A DNA stretch of 64,000 nt from Sphingomonas_R arantia (lineage in GTDB: Bacteria; Pseudomonadota; Alphaproteobacteria; Sphingomonadales; Sphingomonadaceae): contig NZ_JBHUGS010000002.1 of assembly GCF_042682045.1 (NCBI RefSeq), positions 868,001-932,000 of the forward strand, given 5' to 3'. The stretch's first letter is position 1. Each line of letters starts with the position of its first letter. The translations under genes and the position numbers were made by a program. This document shows, piece after piece, positions 31,279 to 41,017 of this stretch. The notes below the pieces were generated by a model that worked only from the letters and a program-made list of their open reading frames with translations, ran no database searches and was not told the origin of the DNA.

Positions 31279-34016
31279 CAGGCGAACGCCCCGTGGCAAT
31301 GCTTGTACTTGCGCCCCGACCCGCACGGGCACGGTGCGTTGCGGCTGACGCGCCCTTCCCACTCGGACGGATCGTCGCCCAGTTCCTCGACCATCTCCGG
31401 TTGCATGCTCTGCATCGGGGGCAGCGTCGTGGTGATGTACCCCTTCGCCCCCGCGTCCATGTCGAACGTGTCGTCCATGCCGGTCAGCGGGTCGAAATGG
31501 CTCGTCAGGAAATCGGGCATTTCGGGCAGTTCGGGGGCTTGGTCGAACCGCGCATTGCCCAGCACCTTGGTCACGTCCTCGCGGATCTCGACCAGCATCT
31601 TCTCGAACAGCGCGAACGCTTCCTGCTTATACTCGTTGATCGGCGTCTTCTGCGCATAGGCGCGCAGATGGATCACTTGGCGCAGCGCGTCGAGCGTCGA
31701 CAGATGCTCCTTCCAGTGATGGTCGAGCGACTGCAGCATCACGCTCTTCTCGACCCCGCGCCAGCTCTCGACGGGCATGGAGGCGACCTTCTCCGCCATC
31801 GCCGCGTCGGTCGCCGCCTGCAACCGCTCGGTCACCATGTCGGGCTCGATGCCCTCCTCGGCGAACCATTCCGCGATCGGCACGTCGACGCCCAGCATGT
31901 CCTGCGCGCGCGTGCGGAGCGACTCCGCGTCCCACTGCTCGGGGTAGCTATTCGGCGGACAGGCGTCGGCTACCAGCGCGTTGACCGTCTCGGCGCGCAT
32001 GTCGCTGACGATGTCGTCCACCGTTTCGGCATCCATGATGTCGGAGCGCTGCTCGTACACCACCTTGCGCTGGTCGTTCATGACGTCGTCATATTCCACG
32101 ACCTGCTTGCGCACGTCGTAGTTGCGCGCCTCGACCTTGCCCTGCGCGGTCTGGATCGCCTTGCTGATCCAGGGGCTGACGATCGCCTCGCCATCCTCCA
32201 GATTCTTGTTCAGCATCTTGGCGAACATCGTCTGCGGGCCGAAGATGCGCAGCAGGTCGTCGTCCAGCGACAGGTAAAAACGGCTCAGCCCCGGATCGCC
32301 CTGGCGCCCCGAACGACCACGCAGCTGGTTGTCGATCCGTCGGCTCTCGTGCCGCTCGGTGCCCAGCACGAACAGCCCGCCCGCGGCCAGCACCGCGGCC
32401 TTCTCGACCTCGATCTCCTTGGCAATCCGCTCGGCGACTTCCGTATATTCCGGCGTCCCCTCGACCAGCTCCGGATGCTCGTCCAGCATCCGGAATTCCA
32501 GGTTGCCGCCCAGCTTGATGTCGGTCCCGCGCCCGGCCATGTTCGTCGCGATGGTGACGGCGCGCAGCCGCCCCGCCTGCGCCACGATATGCGCCTCGCG
32601 CTCGTGGAACCGCGCGTTCAGCACCTCGTGCTTCACGCCGTCGCGCGTCAGGAATTCGGACAGCATTTCCGACTTCTCGATCGACACGGTGCCGACCAGG
32701 ATCGGCTGGCCATGCTCGGCCTTCTCCCGGATCGTCTTGGCGATCGCGGCGAACTTGTCGCCGATATTCTTGTAGAACTCGTCTTCCTCGTCGATCCGCA
32801 GGACCGGCACGTTCGTCGGGATGGTGACGACGTTCATCTTGTAGATTTGGTAGAACTCAGCCGCTTCGGTCGCCGCCGTGCCGGTCATGCCGCCCAGCTT
32901 CGGGTACATCCGGAAATAATTCTGGAACGTGATCGAGGCCAGCGTCTGGTTCTCGGGCTCGATCTCGACGCCCTCCTTGGCCTCCACCGCCTGGTGCAGC
33001 CCGTCGGACCAGCGCCGGCCGTCCATCATGCGCCCGGTGAACTCGTCGATGATGATGACCTTGCCGTCCTTCACCAGATAGTCGACGTCGCGCTTGAACA
33101 CGACATTGGCGCGCATCGCCTGGTTCAGGTGGTGGACGACCTGCGTATTCTCGAAATCATACAGATTGTCGCCGGCCAGCAGCCCCGCCGCCTCCAGCAT
33201 CCGCTCCATCCGCTCGGTGCCGTCCTCGGTCAGGATCACCGACTTCTGCTTCTCGTCCAGCTCGTAATCTTCGGGCGCGATCTGCTTCACGATCGCGTCG
33301 ACCTGCATATACAGCTCGGACTTGTCGTCGGTCGGGCCGGAGATGATCAGCGGCGTCCGCGCCTCGTCGATCAGCACGGAATCGACCTCGTCGACCACCG
33401 CGAACTTGAACGGCCGCTGCACCATCATGCCGCGGTCATACTTCATGTTGTCGCGCAGATAATCGAACCCGAACTCGTTGTTCGTGCCGTAGGTGATGTC
33501 GCACGCATAGGCATCGCGGCGCTGCTGGTCCGACAGGTTCGGCACGATCACGCCGGTCGTCAGCCCCAGGAAGCTGTAAATCTCCGCCATCCAGCTGCTG
33601 TCGCGCGCCGCCAGATAGTCGTTGACCGTGACGACATGGACGCCCTCCCCCGGCAACGCGTTCAGGTAGACGGCCAGCGTCGCCATCTGCGTCTTGCCCT
33701 CGCCGGTCCGCATCTCGGCGATCTCGCCGCGGTGGAGCACGATGCCGCCGACCAGCTGCACGTCGTAATGGCGCTGCCCCAGCACGCGCCGCGCGGCCTC
33801 CCGCACCGTCGCGAACGCCTCGGGCAGGATCTGGTCCAGCGTCTCGCCCGCGGCCAGCCGCTCGCGGAACAGCACCGTCTGGTTGCGCAGGCCCTCGTCG
33901 TCCAGCGCCTGCATCGCCGGCTCGAACGATCCGATCTTGTCGACCGTCGGCTGCAGGGATTTGACGTATCGGTCGTTGGACGAACCGAAAATGGCCTTGG
34001 CAATGCCGCCGAACAT
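31278..34016 (-). CDS. secA: Preprotein translocase ATPase SecA
   Basis: Motor of Sec export (912 aa). DEAD-type ATPase with Walker A MRTGEGKTQ and Walker B VDEVDSVLIDEARTPLIISG, the preprotein cross-linking domain, GRMMDGRRWSDGLHQAVEAKEGV, a second ATPase half with TNMAGRGTDIKLGGN, helical wing and scaffold, and a C-terminal SecB/lipid-binding zinc tail (CPCGSGRKYKHCHG). The ATG at 34014-34016 (MFGGIAKAIFG) has AAGGAA just upstream; the earlier in-frame start lacks one. Confidence 0.98.
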   Translation of the reverse strand: MFGGIAKAIFGSSNDRYVKSLQPTVDKIGSFEPAMQALDDEGLRNQTVLFRERLAAGETLDQILPEAFATVREAARRVLGQRHYDVQLVGGIVLHRGEIAEMRTGEGKTQMATLAVYLNALPGEGVHVVTVNDYLAARDSSWMAEIYSFLGLTTGVIVPNLSDQQRRDAYACDITYGTNNEFGFDYLRDNMKYDRGMMVQRPFKFAVVDEVDSVLIDEARTPLIISGPTDDKSELYMQVDAIVKQIAPEDYELDEKQKSVILTEDGTERMERMLEAAGLLAGDNLYDFENTQVVHHLNQAMRANVVFKRDVDYLVKDGKVIIIDEFTGRMMDGRRWSDGLHQAVEAKEGVEIEPENQTLASITFQNYFRMYPKLGGMTGTAATEAAEFYQIYKMNVVTIPTNVPVLRIDEEDEFYKNIGDKFAAIAKTIREKAEHGQPILVGTVSIEKSEMLSEFLTRDGVKHEVLNARFHEREAHIVAQAGRLRAVTIATNMAGRGTDIKLGGNLEFRMLDEHPELVEGTPEYTEVAERIAKEIEVEKAAVLAAGGLFVLGTERHESRRIDNQLRGRSGRQGDPGLSRFYLSLDDDLLRIFGPQTMFAKMLNKNLEDGEAIVSPWISKAIQTAQGKVEARNYDVRKQVVEYDDVMNDQRKVVYEQRSDIMDAETVDDIVSDMRAETVNALVADACPPNSYPEQWDAESLRTRAQDMLGVDVPIAEWFAEEGIEPDMVTERLQAATDAAMAEKVASMPVESWRGVEKSVMLQSLDHHWKEHLSTLDALRQVIHLRAYAQKTPINEYKQEAFALFEKMLVEIREDVTKVLGNARFDQAPELPEMPDFLTSHFDPLTGMDDTFDMDAGAKGYITTTLPPMQSMQPEMVEELGDDPSEWEGRVSRNAPCPCGSGRKYKHCHGAFA

Positions 34017-34223
34017 GGACGTTCCTTGGAAAGAATGCGCGGGGTCGCGGCGTGCAGCCATCCCGCGGTGATATCAGGGGCGAGATAGGTGGCGGAGGGG
34101 ATCGCGTCAATCGACGGGGCGACCCGGCTCCGGGGCGCATGCCCCCTGCCCCCTTGTGCGATGCGTCGAACCCATGCAGTCTTCACCGCGTCCGCTCACC
34201 AGATGGCGGACGCCAGGAGGTTC

Positions 34224-35750
34224 ATGCCTAGGTCCGGTGCTTACGACGAAATCTGGGGCGCATCCGGCAGCCGCGAAGGCCGGCCGGAATTCAAGCATCT
34301 CGCCGACTGGATCCGCGATACCGACACGGTCGAATTCGACCGGCGTCAGGCCGCGGCCGAGGCCGCCTTCCGCCAACTCGGCATCACCTTCGCCGTCTAT
34401 GGCCAGGAGGAAGCCGGTGAACGGATCATCCCGTTCGACATCGTGCCGCGCGTGTTCACCGCGCCCGAATGGGAACAACTGTCGACCGGCCTGGTCCAGC
34501 GGGTCGAGGCGATTAACGCGTTCCTCGACGATCTCTACGGCGCGCAACGCATCCTGAAGGACGGCGTCGTGCCGGCCGAACTGGTGCTCGCCAACCCGCA
34601 ATTTCGCCCGCTGCTGACGGGTGCCCGCCCGCCGCACGGCATCTATGCGCATATCTGCGGCATTGATCTGGTCCGCACCGGCCCGACCGACTTCTTCGTG
34701 CTGGAGGATAATGCCCGCACTCCGTCCGGCGTCTCCTACATGCTGGAAAACCGCGAGGCGATGCTGCGGCTCTGCCCCGAACTGTTCCAGATCTATGACG
34801 TGCTGCCGGTCGATACCTACCCGGATCGCCTGCGCGAAACGCTCGAGTCCGTGTCGCCGCGCTCCGACCATCCGGTCTGCGTGCTGCTGACCCCCGGCCA
34901 CTTCAACTCGGCCTTCTACGAACACAGCTTCCTCGCCGACTCGATGGGCATCGAACTGGTCGAGGCGGCGGATCTGGAGGTGGACGACGACATCGTCTGG
35001 ATGCGCACCATCGACGGCCGCGTCCGCGTCGACGTCATCTACCGCCGGATCGACGACGACTATCTCGATCCGCTGTTCTTCCGCCCGGATTCGATGCTCG
35101 GCGTGCCCGGCCTGCTCGCCGCCTATCTCGCCGGCAACGTCACGCTGGTGAACGCGCCCGGCACCGGCATCGCCGACGACAAGGCGATCTACAGCTACAT
35201 GCCCGACATCGTCCGCTATTATTCGGGCGGCGAGGCGAAGCTGCCCAACGTCGAAACCTATCGCTGCCGCGAACCGCAGGCGCTGCAATATACGCTCGAT
35301 AATCTCGCCAGTCTGGTGGTGAAGCTTGTCGACGGCTCGGGCGGCTACGGCATGCTCGTCGGCCCGACCGCCAGCAGCGCAGAGATCGAGGCGTTCCGCG
35401 CCGCGCTGATCGCCGAACCGCACCGCTACATCGCGCAGCCGACGCTGGCCCTCTCGACCGTGCCGACGCTGGTCAAGGACGGGATCGCCCCGCGCCATGT
35501 CGACTTCCGCCCCTTCTGCCTGACCGGCGCGGACGGCGTCAGCATCGTTCCCGGCGGCCTTACCCGCGTGGCGCTCAAGGAAGGCTCGCTCGTCGTCAAC
35601 AGCAGCCAGGGCGGCGGCACGAAGGACAGCTTGATTCTCGCCCCCACCCGCCAGACGATCGACCCGAACGGGATGCAACAGACGCTCGGCAACATGACCC
35701 AGACGATCGGACGCGGAATGAAACCCATGCAGTCGATGGGGCGGCGCTGA
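34224..35750 (+). CDS. Circularly permuted ATP-grasp protein (Anbu operon)
   Basis: Product of 508 aa (DUF404/DUF407 type). ATP-grasp marks include FFVLEDNARTPSGVSYMLENR, DIVWMRTIDGRVRVDVIYRRIDD, VNAPGTGIADDKAIYSYMPDIVRYY and KLVDGSGGYGMLVGP. The fold forms amide or peptide bonds from carboxyl-phosphates; the substrate is unknown. The ATG at 34224 follows an AGGAGG by three bases; 34203 is an in-frame alternative with no ribosome site. First of four tightly packed genes with alpha-E, transglutaminase-like and Anbu; it is divergent from secA. Confidence 0.9.
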   Translation: MPRSGAYDEIWGASGSREGRPEFKHLADWIRDTDTVEFDRRQAAAEAAFRQLGITFAVYGQEEAGERIIPFDIVPRVFTAPEWEQLSTGLVQRVEAINAFLDDLYGAQRILKDGVVPAELVLANPQFRPLLTGARPPHGIYAHICGIDLVRTGPTDFFVLEDNARTPSGVSYMLENREAMLRLCPELFQIYDVLPVDTYPDRLRETLESVSPRSDHPVCVLLTPGHFNSAFYEHSFLADSMGIELVEAADLEVDDDIVWMRTIDGRVRVDVIYRRIDDDYLDPLFFRPDSMLGVPGLLAAYLAGNVTLVNAPGTGIADDKAIYSYMPDIVRYYSGGEAKLPNVETYRCREPQALQYTLDNLASLVVKLVDGSGGYGMLVGPTASSAEIEAFRAALIAEPHRYIAQPTLALSTVPTLVKDGIAPRHVDFRPFCLTGADGVSIVPGGLTRVALKEGSLVVNSSQGGGTKDSLILAPTRQTIDPNGMQQTLGNMTQTIGRGMKPMQSMGRR

Positions 35751-36682
35751 TGCTCGCCCGCACCGCCGCCTCGCTTTACTGGATCGGCCGCTATGTCGAA
35801 CGCGCCGAGTTCACCTCGCGCCTGCTCGAAGCGACGATCCGGTTCGACGCGCTCTCCTCCCGCCCGGCGGGTGAGGCCGCGTGGGACAGCGCGCTCGCCG
35901 TCGCCGCCGCCGACCACGGTTTCGACGCCACCGGCGCGGACCGCACCGCCGCGAACGTCAGCCGCTACCTGACGCTCGATCCGGCCAACCCCGGCTCGAT
36001 CCGCTCCTGCCTCGATGCGGCGCGCTCCAACTCCAAATCGGTCCGAACCGCGCTCAGCCGCGACGCGTGGGAGGCGATCAACCGCGCCTGGCTCGGCATC
36101 CGTCAGGCGACATCGGGCGGCAACTACGCCACACTCGCGCTCGTCGAGACCTTGCGTGCGGAGGCCCGCGGGTTCGAAGGCGCGCTCCACCGCATGCTCC
36201 GCAACGAGGCCTATTTCTTCCTCGGCCTCGGCGCCGCGATCGAACGGGCGGACAACACCGCGCGGCTGATCGACGTCAAATACCACCTCCTGCTGCCGGA
36301 GGGGGAGGAGGTCGGCGGCGCGGTCGATCGCGATCAGTGGACCACCATCCTCCACACCGTGTCCGCCAACACCGCCTATCGCTGGCTCTACCGCGATCAG
36401 CCCAAGCCCTGGCGCGTTGCCGACCTGCTGATCCTTCGCCGCCAGATGCCGCGCTCGCTGCTCGCCTCGGCGGACGAGGTCGTGGGGCTGCTCACCGCGC
36501 TCGCCAAGCTGCGCGGGTTGCAGGGCGAGGCCGACCGCGCCGCCCGCACCCGCCAGTCGACGCTCGCCAACAGTACGATCAGCACGATCTTCGCCGGCGG
36601 CCTGCACGAATGGCTGGGCTGCTACATCGTCGAAAACGCGCGCATCGACCGTCTGGTCAGCACGCAGTTCCGGTTCGCCTGA
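35750..36682 (+). CDS. Alpha-E domain protein (DUF403)
   Basis: All-helical protein (310 aa) starting MLARTAASLYWIGRYVERAEFTSRLLEATIRFD, the mark of the alpha-E family, with EAYFFLGLGAAIERADNTARLIDVKYHLLLP in the middle. No known enzymatic residues; the family is nearly always found beside the permuted ATP-grasp protein and may be its partner. The start shares a base with the previous stop (TGATG), as does its own stop with the next start. Confidence 0.9.
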   Translation: MLARTAASLYWIGRYVERAEFTSRLLEATIRFDALSSRPAGEAAWDSALAVAAADHGFDATGADRTAANVSRYLTLDPANPGSIRSCLDAARSNSKSVRTALSRDAWEAINRAWLGIRQATSGGNYATLALVETLRAEARGFEGALHRMLRNEAYFFLGLGAAIERADNTARLIDVKYHLLLPEGEEVGGAVDRDQWTTILHTVSANTAYRWLYRDQPKPWRVADLLILRRQMPRSLLASADEVVGLLTALAKLRGLQGEADRAARTRQSTLANSTISTIFAGGLHEWLGCYIVENARIDRLVSTQFRFA

Positions 36683-37503
36683 TGCGCCTCTCCATCCTCC
36701 ACCGCACCACCTACACCTACTCGCAGCCGCAGACGCGGCTGATGCAGCTGCTGCGGATGACGCCGTCCAGCCACATCGGCCAGCATGTCGTCGACTGGCA
36801 TATCGACATCGATCGCGACGCGCGGCTGCGCTACCGCCGCGACGGGTTCGGCAACGAAACCGCGATGCTCTATGTCGACGGGCCGGTCGACACGATCACG
36901 CTGACCGTCGCGGGCGAGATCCTGACCGAGGATACCGCCGGCATCGTGCAGGCCGCGAACGAGCCGCTCCCCCCGCTCGTCTACCTGCGCGCCACGCCGC
37001 TCACCGAACTGGACGAGGGACTCGCCACATTCGCGCGCGAACTCGCGCCCGATGCCTCGCCGCTCGACCGCGCCCATGCGCTCAACCGCGGCATCGGCGA
37101 ACGGATGCGCTTCGACACCGGCACGATGGACGTCGAACGCGCCGCCGCCACCGCCTTCGCCGCCGGGCACGGCGTCTGCCAGGACATGGCGCACGTCTTC
37201 ATCGCCGGCGCACGCGTCCTGGGCCTGCCCGCCCGCTACGTCTCCGGCCACCTGTTCCGCCGCGACGGCGCGTCGGACCAGCCCGCGGCACATGCCTGGG
37301 CGGAGGCCTATATCGAGGGGATCGGCTGGATCGGGTTCGATCCCGCCAACGCGATCTGCCCCGACGACGCCTATGTCCGCGTCGCGGTCGGGCTCGATTA
37401 CCGGGAGGCCGCACCCGTGTCCGGCGCGCGCACCGGCGGCGGGATGGAGACGCTCGACGTCGGTGTCCGCGTCGCGCTGTCGCAGATCCAGTCGCAGGGA
37501 TGA
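36682..37503 (+). CDS. Transglutaminase-like cysteine protease-fold protein
   Basis: Product of 273 aa. N-terminal beta domain (MRLSILHRTTYTYSQP), then the transglutaminase core with the triad C166 (GHGVCQDMAH), H204 (AHAWAEAY) and D220 (GFDPAN). It could be a peptidase or amide-forming enzyme acting on the product of the ATP-grasp protein. The upstream part of the frame back to 35881 is a shadow of the alpha-E gene. Coupled to that gene by TGATG. Confidence 0.92.
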   Translation: MRLSILHRTTYTYSQPQTRLMQLLRMTPSSHIGQHVVDWHIDIDRDARLRYRRDGFGNETAMLYVDGPVDTITLTVAGEILTEDTAGIVQAANEPLPPLVYLRATPLTELDEGLATFARELAPDASPLDRAHALNRGIGERMRFDTGTMDVERAAATAFAAGHGVCQDMAHVFIAGARVLGLPARYVSGHLFRRDGASDQPAAHAWAEAYIEGIGWIGFDPANAICPDDAYVRVAVGLDYREAAPVSGARTGGGMETLDVGVRVALSQIQSQG

Positions 37504-37565
37504 CGGGCGGGCAATCTTAACATGACCGCTTTCCATGGCCGTTTACGGGGCATAGTCTGCCACCG

Positions 37566-38315
37566 ATGACATACTGTATCGGTATCAACGTCCGCGACGG
37601 GCTCATCATGATGTCGGACACCCGCACCAACGCGGGCATCGACAACATCTCGTCCTATCGCAAGATGCACGTGCTGGCGGACGGCCCGGACCGGCTCATC
37701 ATGTGTCTGTCGGCCGGCAACCTGTCGATGACGCAGCATGTGCTGGGCCAGCTTGCCGAGGGCCTCGAACCCAAGGCGGCCGGCGACCACCGCCGCATGA
37801 TCGCGGACCAGCCGTCGATGTTCCGCGCGGTCCAGCTCGTCGGCGAAGCGGTTACACATGCCGACGCCGAAATCGGTGCGGGCCTGCGCGCGGCGGAAAT
37901 CAACGGTGGCGTCTCGCTGCTCGTCGGCGGGCGCATCGGCGGCGGGCCGATCCGACTGTTCCTGGTCTACGACGCGGGCAATTTCATCGAATGCCTGCCC
38001 GAAAGCCCGTTCCTCCAGATCGGGGAACGCAAATACGGCAAGCCGATCCTCGACCGCACCATGAACTACGACACCGAACTCGAGGAAGCGGTCAAGGTCG
38101 GCCTCCTCTCCTTCGACTCGACGATCCGCTCCAACCTCTCGGTCGGCCTGCCGATCGACATCGTCGTCATCCCCGCCAACGCGTCCCGCCCCGTCATCCG
38201 CCGCCGCATCGAAGCCGATGACCCCTATTTCCAGAACCTCTCCGTCCGCTGGTCCATGATGCTCAACGAAGCCCGCGCCACGATCCCCGACCCGCCGTTC
38301 ATGCGGATGGGGTGA
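37566..38315 (+). CDS. Anbu, proteasome-related threonine peptidase
   Basis: Product of 249 aa, the size of Anbu (ancestral beta subunit). After Met removal Thr1 is the N-terminal nucleophile; Asp17 and Lys32 are at the places expected for the proteasome catalytic set, and SDTRTNAGIDNISSYRKM matches the family. Anbu forms open-ring assemblies; physiological substrates are not known. It follows the transglutaminase gene by 62 bases, completing the conserved operon. The second threonine peptidase here is HslV. Confidence 0.9.
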   Translation: MTYCIGINVRDGLIMMSDTRTNAGIDNISSYRKMHVLADGPDRLIMCLSAGNLSMTQHVLGQLAEGLEPKAAGDHRRMIADQPSMFRAVQLVGEAVTHADAEIGAGLRAAEINGGVSLLVGGRIGGGPIRLFLVYDAGNFIECLPESPFLQIGERKYGKPILDRTMNYDTELEEAVKVGLLSFDSTIRSNLSVGLPIDIVVIPANASRPVIRRRIEADDPYFQNLSVRWSMMLNEARATIPDPPFMRMG

Positions 38316-38329
38316 CATCGTCTTCTTCC

Positions 38330-38446
38330 CCCTCTCCCCTCCGGGGAGAGGGCCGGGGAGAGGGGATCAACGTTACCACGAGCACAGCGCCCGAGCAGAG
38401 GTAGCCCCCCTCTCCCAACCCTTCCCCCCGAGGGGAGAGGGTTAAG
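38330..38446. repeat. CT/GA-rich palindromic repeat between Anbu and the S9 peptidase gene
   Basis: 38330-38339 (CCCTCTCCCC) pairs with 38343-38352; a second inverted pair lies at about 38407-38440. It is of the same family as 5120-5246. It sits between convergent genes and may stop transcription from both sides. Nothing else is seen in the 133-base gap. Confidence 0.75.
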
Positions 38447-38448
38447 CC

Positions 38449-40377
38449 TCACTCAATCCCAAACAACTTCCCCAGAAACACGGTCTCCACCGCCCGCCGC
38501 AGATCGTTGTTGCCCTTCTTCAAAAACCCGTGCCCCTCGTCCGCGAACAGCACGTAGGACACCGGCACCCCGTTCGCGCGGATCCCCGCCACCACCTGTT
38601 CGCTCTCCGACTGCGGCACGCGCGGGTCGTTCGCGCCCTGCATCACCAGCATCGGCTTGCGGATCTTGGCTACGTTGCGCAGCGGCGAGATCCGGTCGAA
38701 CACCGCCTTCATCGTCGGATCGCGCTCATCGCCATATTCCGCCCGGCGGTTGTCGCGGCGATACGCCTCGGTATTGGCCATGAACGAGTTGAAGTCGCTG
38801 ATCCCGTACCGCTCGACACTCCCTACCAGCCGGTCGGCATAATGCTCCGACACCGCCAGCGACATGTACCCGCCATAGGACTGGCCGTAGACCGCGACCC
38901 GCTTCGCATCCAACCCCGGCTGCGTCCCGATCCAGTCGAGCAGCGCGCCGATATCCTTCACGCTGTCCTCGCGCTTCGGCCCGTTGTCGAGGTTGAGATA
39001 CTTCGTCCCGTACCCGTCCGACCCGCGGACGTTGGGCAGGATCACGGTCGCGCCCAGCACATCCGCGAAATACTGCGCACCGTAGTTCCAGTTCGGCCGC
39101 GTCTGCGCCTCCGGCCCACCATGGATGTCGATGATCACCGGCGTCCGCACCCCCGCCGCGATTCCCTTCGGCCGATAGACGAACGCCGGCACCGATACGC
39201 CGTCGAACGACTTGAACCGCACCAGTGTCGGCTCGGCCAGCGCCGCGGGGTCGAGCCCGCCTAGCTCGCTCTCGGTCCAGCGCACCAGTTGCCCCGCCGT
39301 CACGTCCCACGCCCACACGTCGCCGGCCGACGTCGCGGTCGACAGGCCGATCGCCAGCCGCCGCCCGTCCGCCGTGAACTTCAGCCCCGTCAGCACCCCG
39401 CGCGGCAACACCGGCTGCGGCAGCATCTGCCGCGTCCGCACCGGCGTCACCACGACGCGCGAGAACCCATCTTCGTTCACCGCATAGGCCAGCGTCTGCC
39501 CGTCGTCGGACAGGTCGTACTCCTCGACGTCCCACTTCGACGCCGGCGTCAGCACGCGGATCGCCCCACCCGCGACGGGCAGCTCGATCAGCCGGCGGAC
39601 ATCCGACTCCCGGTCGCTGATCGCAATGATCCCGCGCCCGTCCGTGGTGAAACGCGGGTCCTCGTACCGCGCCGCCGGCCCGGTCGCGACCGGCGTCACC
39701 CGCCCGCTCGCGATATCGAGCAGCGACAGCGTCGTCTCGCGGTTCGAAATGCCGCGCGTCAGCAGGATCGTCCGCCCGTCCGCGCTGATATCGGCCGGCC
39801 CGATCGCGCCGGTGCCCTTCAGCAGCACGCGCGCGCTCTTCGGATCGCCCGGGTTCGCGATCATGATCGTATAGTCGCCCGACCCCTTCGTGGCGCGCGA
39901 CCACGCCATCACCCGCCCGTCCTTGCTGAACGTCGCGGACTGGTTGCGCGTCCCCGGCTCGGTCATCCGTACCGGCTGCCCGGTCGGCCCGGCGGCATAG
40001 ATCTGGAACCACTCGTCCCCGCCGGTATCGCGCCCGAACACCCAGGCATTGCGCCCGGGGATCGCCTGCGCGTTCGCCACCGGCTCCGCCGCGAACGTCA
40101 TCTGCGTCCGCGCCGCACCGGGCGCACGGACATGGTGCAACTGCTGCGTCTCGCCGAACCGCGTCGCGATCAGCATCGACCCGTCCGGCAACCAGTCCTC
40201 GAACAAAGCCGCCCGGCTATTCTGGTAACGCTGCACCGCATCGGCCACCGACTGCGGAATGGCCGGCACGTCGTACAACGTCGCTGTCCCGACGGTCCGC
40301 ACCACGGGAGCGGGCGCTGCCACCGCGATCGCTGGCAGGCTGGCGGCAGCAAGAAAAGCAGTCAGGATCAGTCGCAT
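38449..40377 (-). CDS. S9-family (prolyl oligopeptidase-like) serine peptidase, exported
   Basis: Product of 642 aa with a signal peptide (MRLILTAFLAAASLPAIAVA). The N-terminal beta-propeller (about 40-380) has repeated WD/PD40-like units such as FTADGRRLAIGL and FSKDGRVMAW. The C-terminal alpha/beta hydrolase carries the triad: Ser in GQSYGGYMS (near residue 500), Asp in GANDPRVP and His in DEGHGF. It likely cuts short peptides in the periplasm, as dipeptidyl or acylaminoacyl peptidases do. It stands alone. Confidence 0.92.
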   Translation of the reverse strand: MRLILTAFLAAASLPAIAVAAPAPVVRTVGTATLYDVPAIPQSVADAVQRYQNSRAALFEDWLPDGSMLIATRFGETQQLHHVRAPGAARTQMTFAAEPVANAQAIPGRNAWVFGRDTGGDEWFQIYAAGPTGQPVRMTEPGTRNQSATFSKDGRVMAWSRATKGSGDYTIMIANPGDPKSARVLLKGTGAIGPADISADGRTILLTRGISNRETTLSLLDIASGRVTPVATGPAARYEDPRFTTDGRGIIAISDRESDVRRLIELPVAGGAIRVLTPASKWDVEEYDLSDDGQTLAYAVNEDGFSRVVVTPVRTRQMLPQPVLPRGVLTGLKFTADGRRLAIGLSTATSAGDVWAWDVTAGQLVRWTESELGGLDPAALAEPTLVRFKSFDGVSVPAFVYRPKGIAAGVRTPVIIDIHGGPEAQTRPNWNYGAQYFADVLGATVILPNVRGSDGYGTKYLNLDNGPKREDSVKDIGALLDWIGTQPGLDAKRVAVYGQSYGGYMSLAVSEHYADRLVGSVERYGISDFNSFMANTEAYRRDNRRAEYGDERDPTMKAVFDRISPLRNVAKIRKPMLVMQGANDPRVPQSESEQVVAGIRANGVPVSYVLFADEGHGFLKKGNNDLRRAVETVFLGKLFGIE

Positions 40378-40447
40378 GCGGGTCTCCGGTTGATGACCCG
40401 TTGGAACCGCCCCGGCCCGTCAGGTCAAGCGGGACCCACCTGCCCCC

Positions 40448-40933
40448 TCAGGCAGCCGTAACAGCCACCGCCGCACAGGCCGCGCACCGCCCGCGCACTT
40501 CGATCACCGGCCGCACCGGTTCGAACCCGGCATCGGTCGCCGCCTGCCGCACCGTATCGGTGATGCGGTCGTCGTCCAGATGCGTCGTCTGCCCGCACAT
40601 GTCGCAGACCAGAAAGATACAGTCGTGCCGGCAATCCGGGTGCGCATTGGTGACGTAGGCGTTCGCACTCTCGATCCGGTGCGCCAGGTTCGTCCCGACG
40701 AACAGGTCGAGGATCCGGTACACACTGTTCGCCGCGACCCGCCGGCCCTCCGCCTTCGACACCGCATCGGCGATGTCATAGGCGGACGCCGGCCGTGCGA
40801 ACTGGTCCAGCGCCCCGAACACGCGCGCGCGCATCGGCGTCCATTGTTCGCCCGCACGTTCCAGCGCGCGCTGTGCTGCGGTGGCAAGGGCGGCACCTTC
40901 GTGCAGGCGGTGGTTCGGACCATGGGACATCAT
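40448..40933 (-). CDS. Fur-family transcriptional regulator, probably Zur
   Basis: Product of 161 aa. Winged helix at about 30-85 (WTPMRARVFGALDQF, SAYDIADAV, NSVYRILDLFV), then the metal-binding dimer domain with HPDCRHDC and two CxxC pairs (C110/C113, C150/C153) that form a structural zinc site. The short length, the HDC cluster and the VYRIL helix fit Zur better than Fur, but this is not certain. The long open frame upstream to 41815 is antisense to ctaA. Two adjacent ATGs (40933, 40930) are possible starts. Confidence 0.82.
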   Translation of the reverse strand: MMSHGPNHRLHEGAALATAAQRALERAGEQWTPMRARVFGALDQFARPASAYDIADAVSKAEGRRVAANSVYRILDLFVGTNLAHRIESANAYVTNAHPDCRHDCIFLVCDMCGQTTHLDDDRITDTVRQAATDAGFEPVRPVIEVRGRCAACAAVAVTAA

Positions 40934-41017
40934 GACATAGCTAATGCCCGCCCCGCCCCGCCACAAGGACGCTCCGTCCCATTGAACGCGCGCCGCCACA
41001 GGGCCATAGCTTGATCC

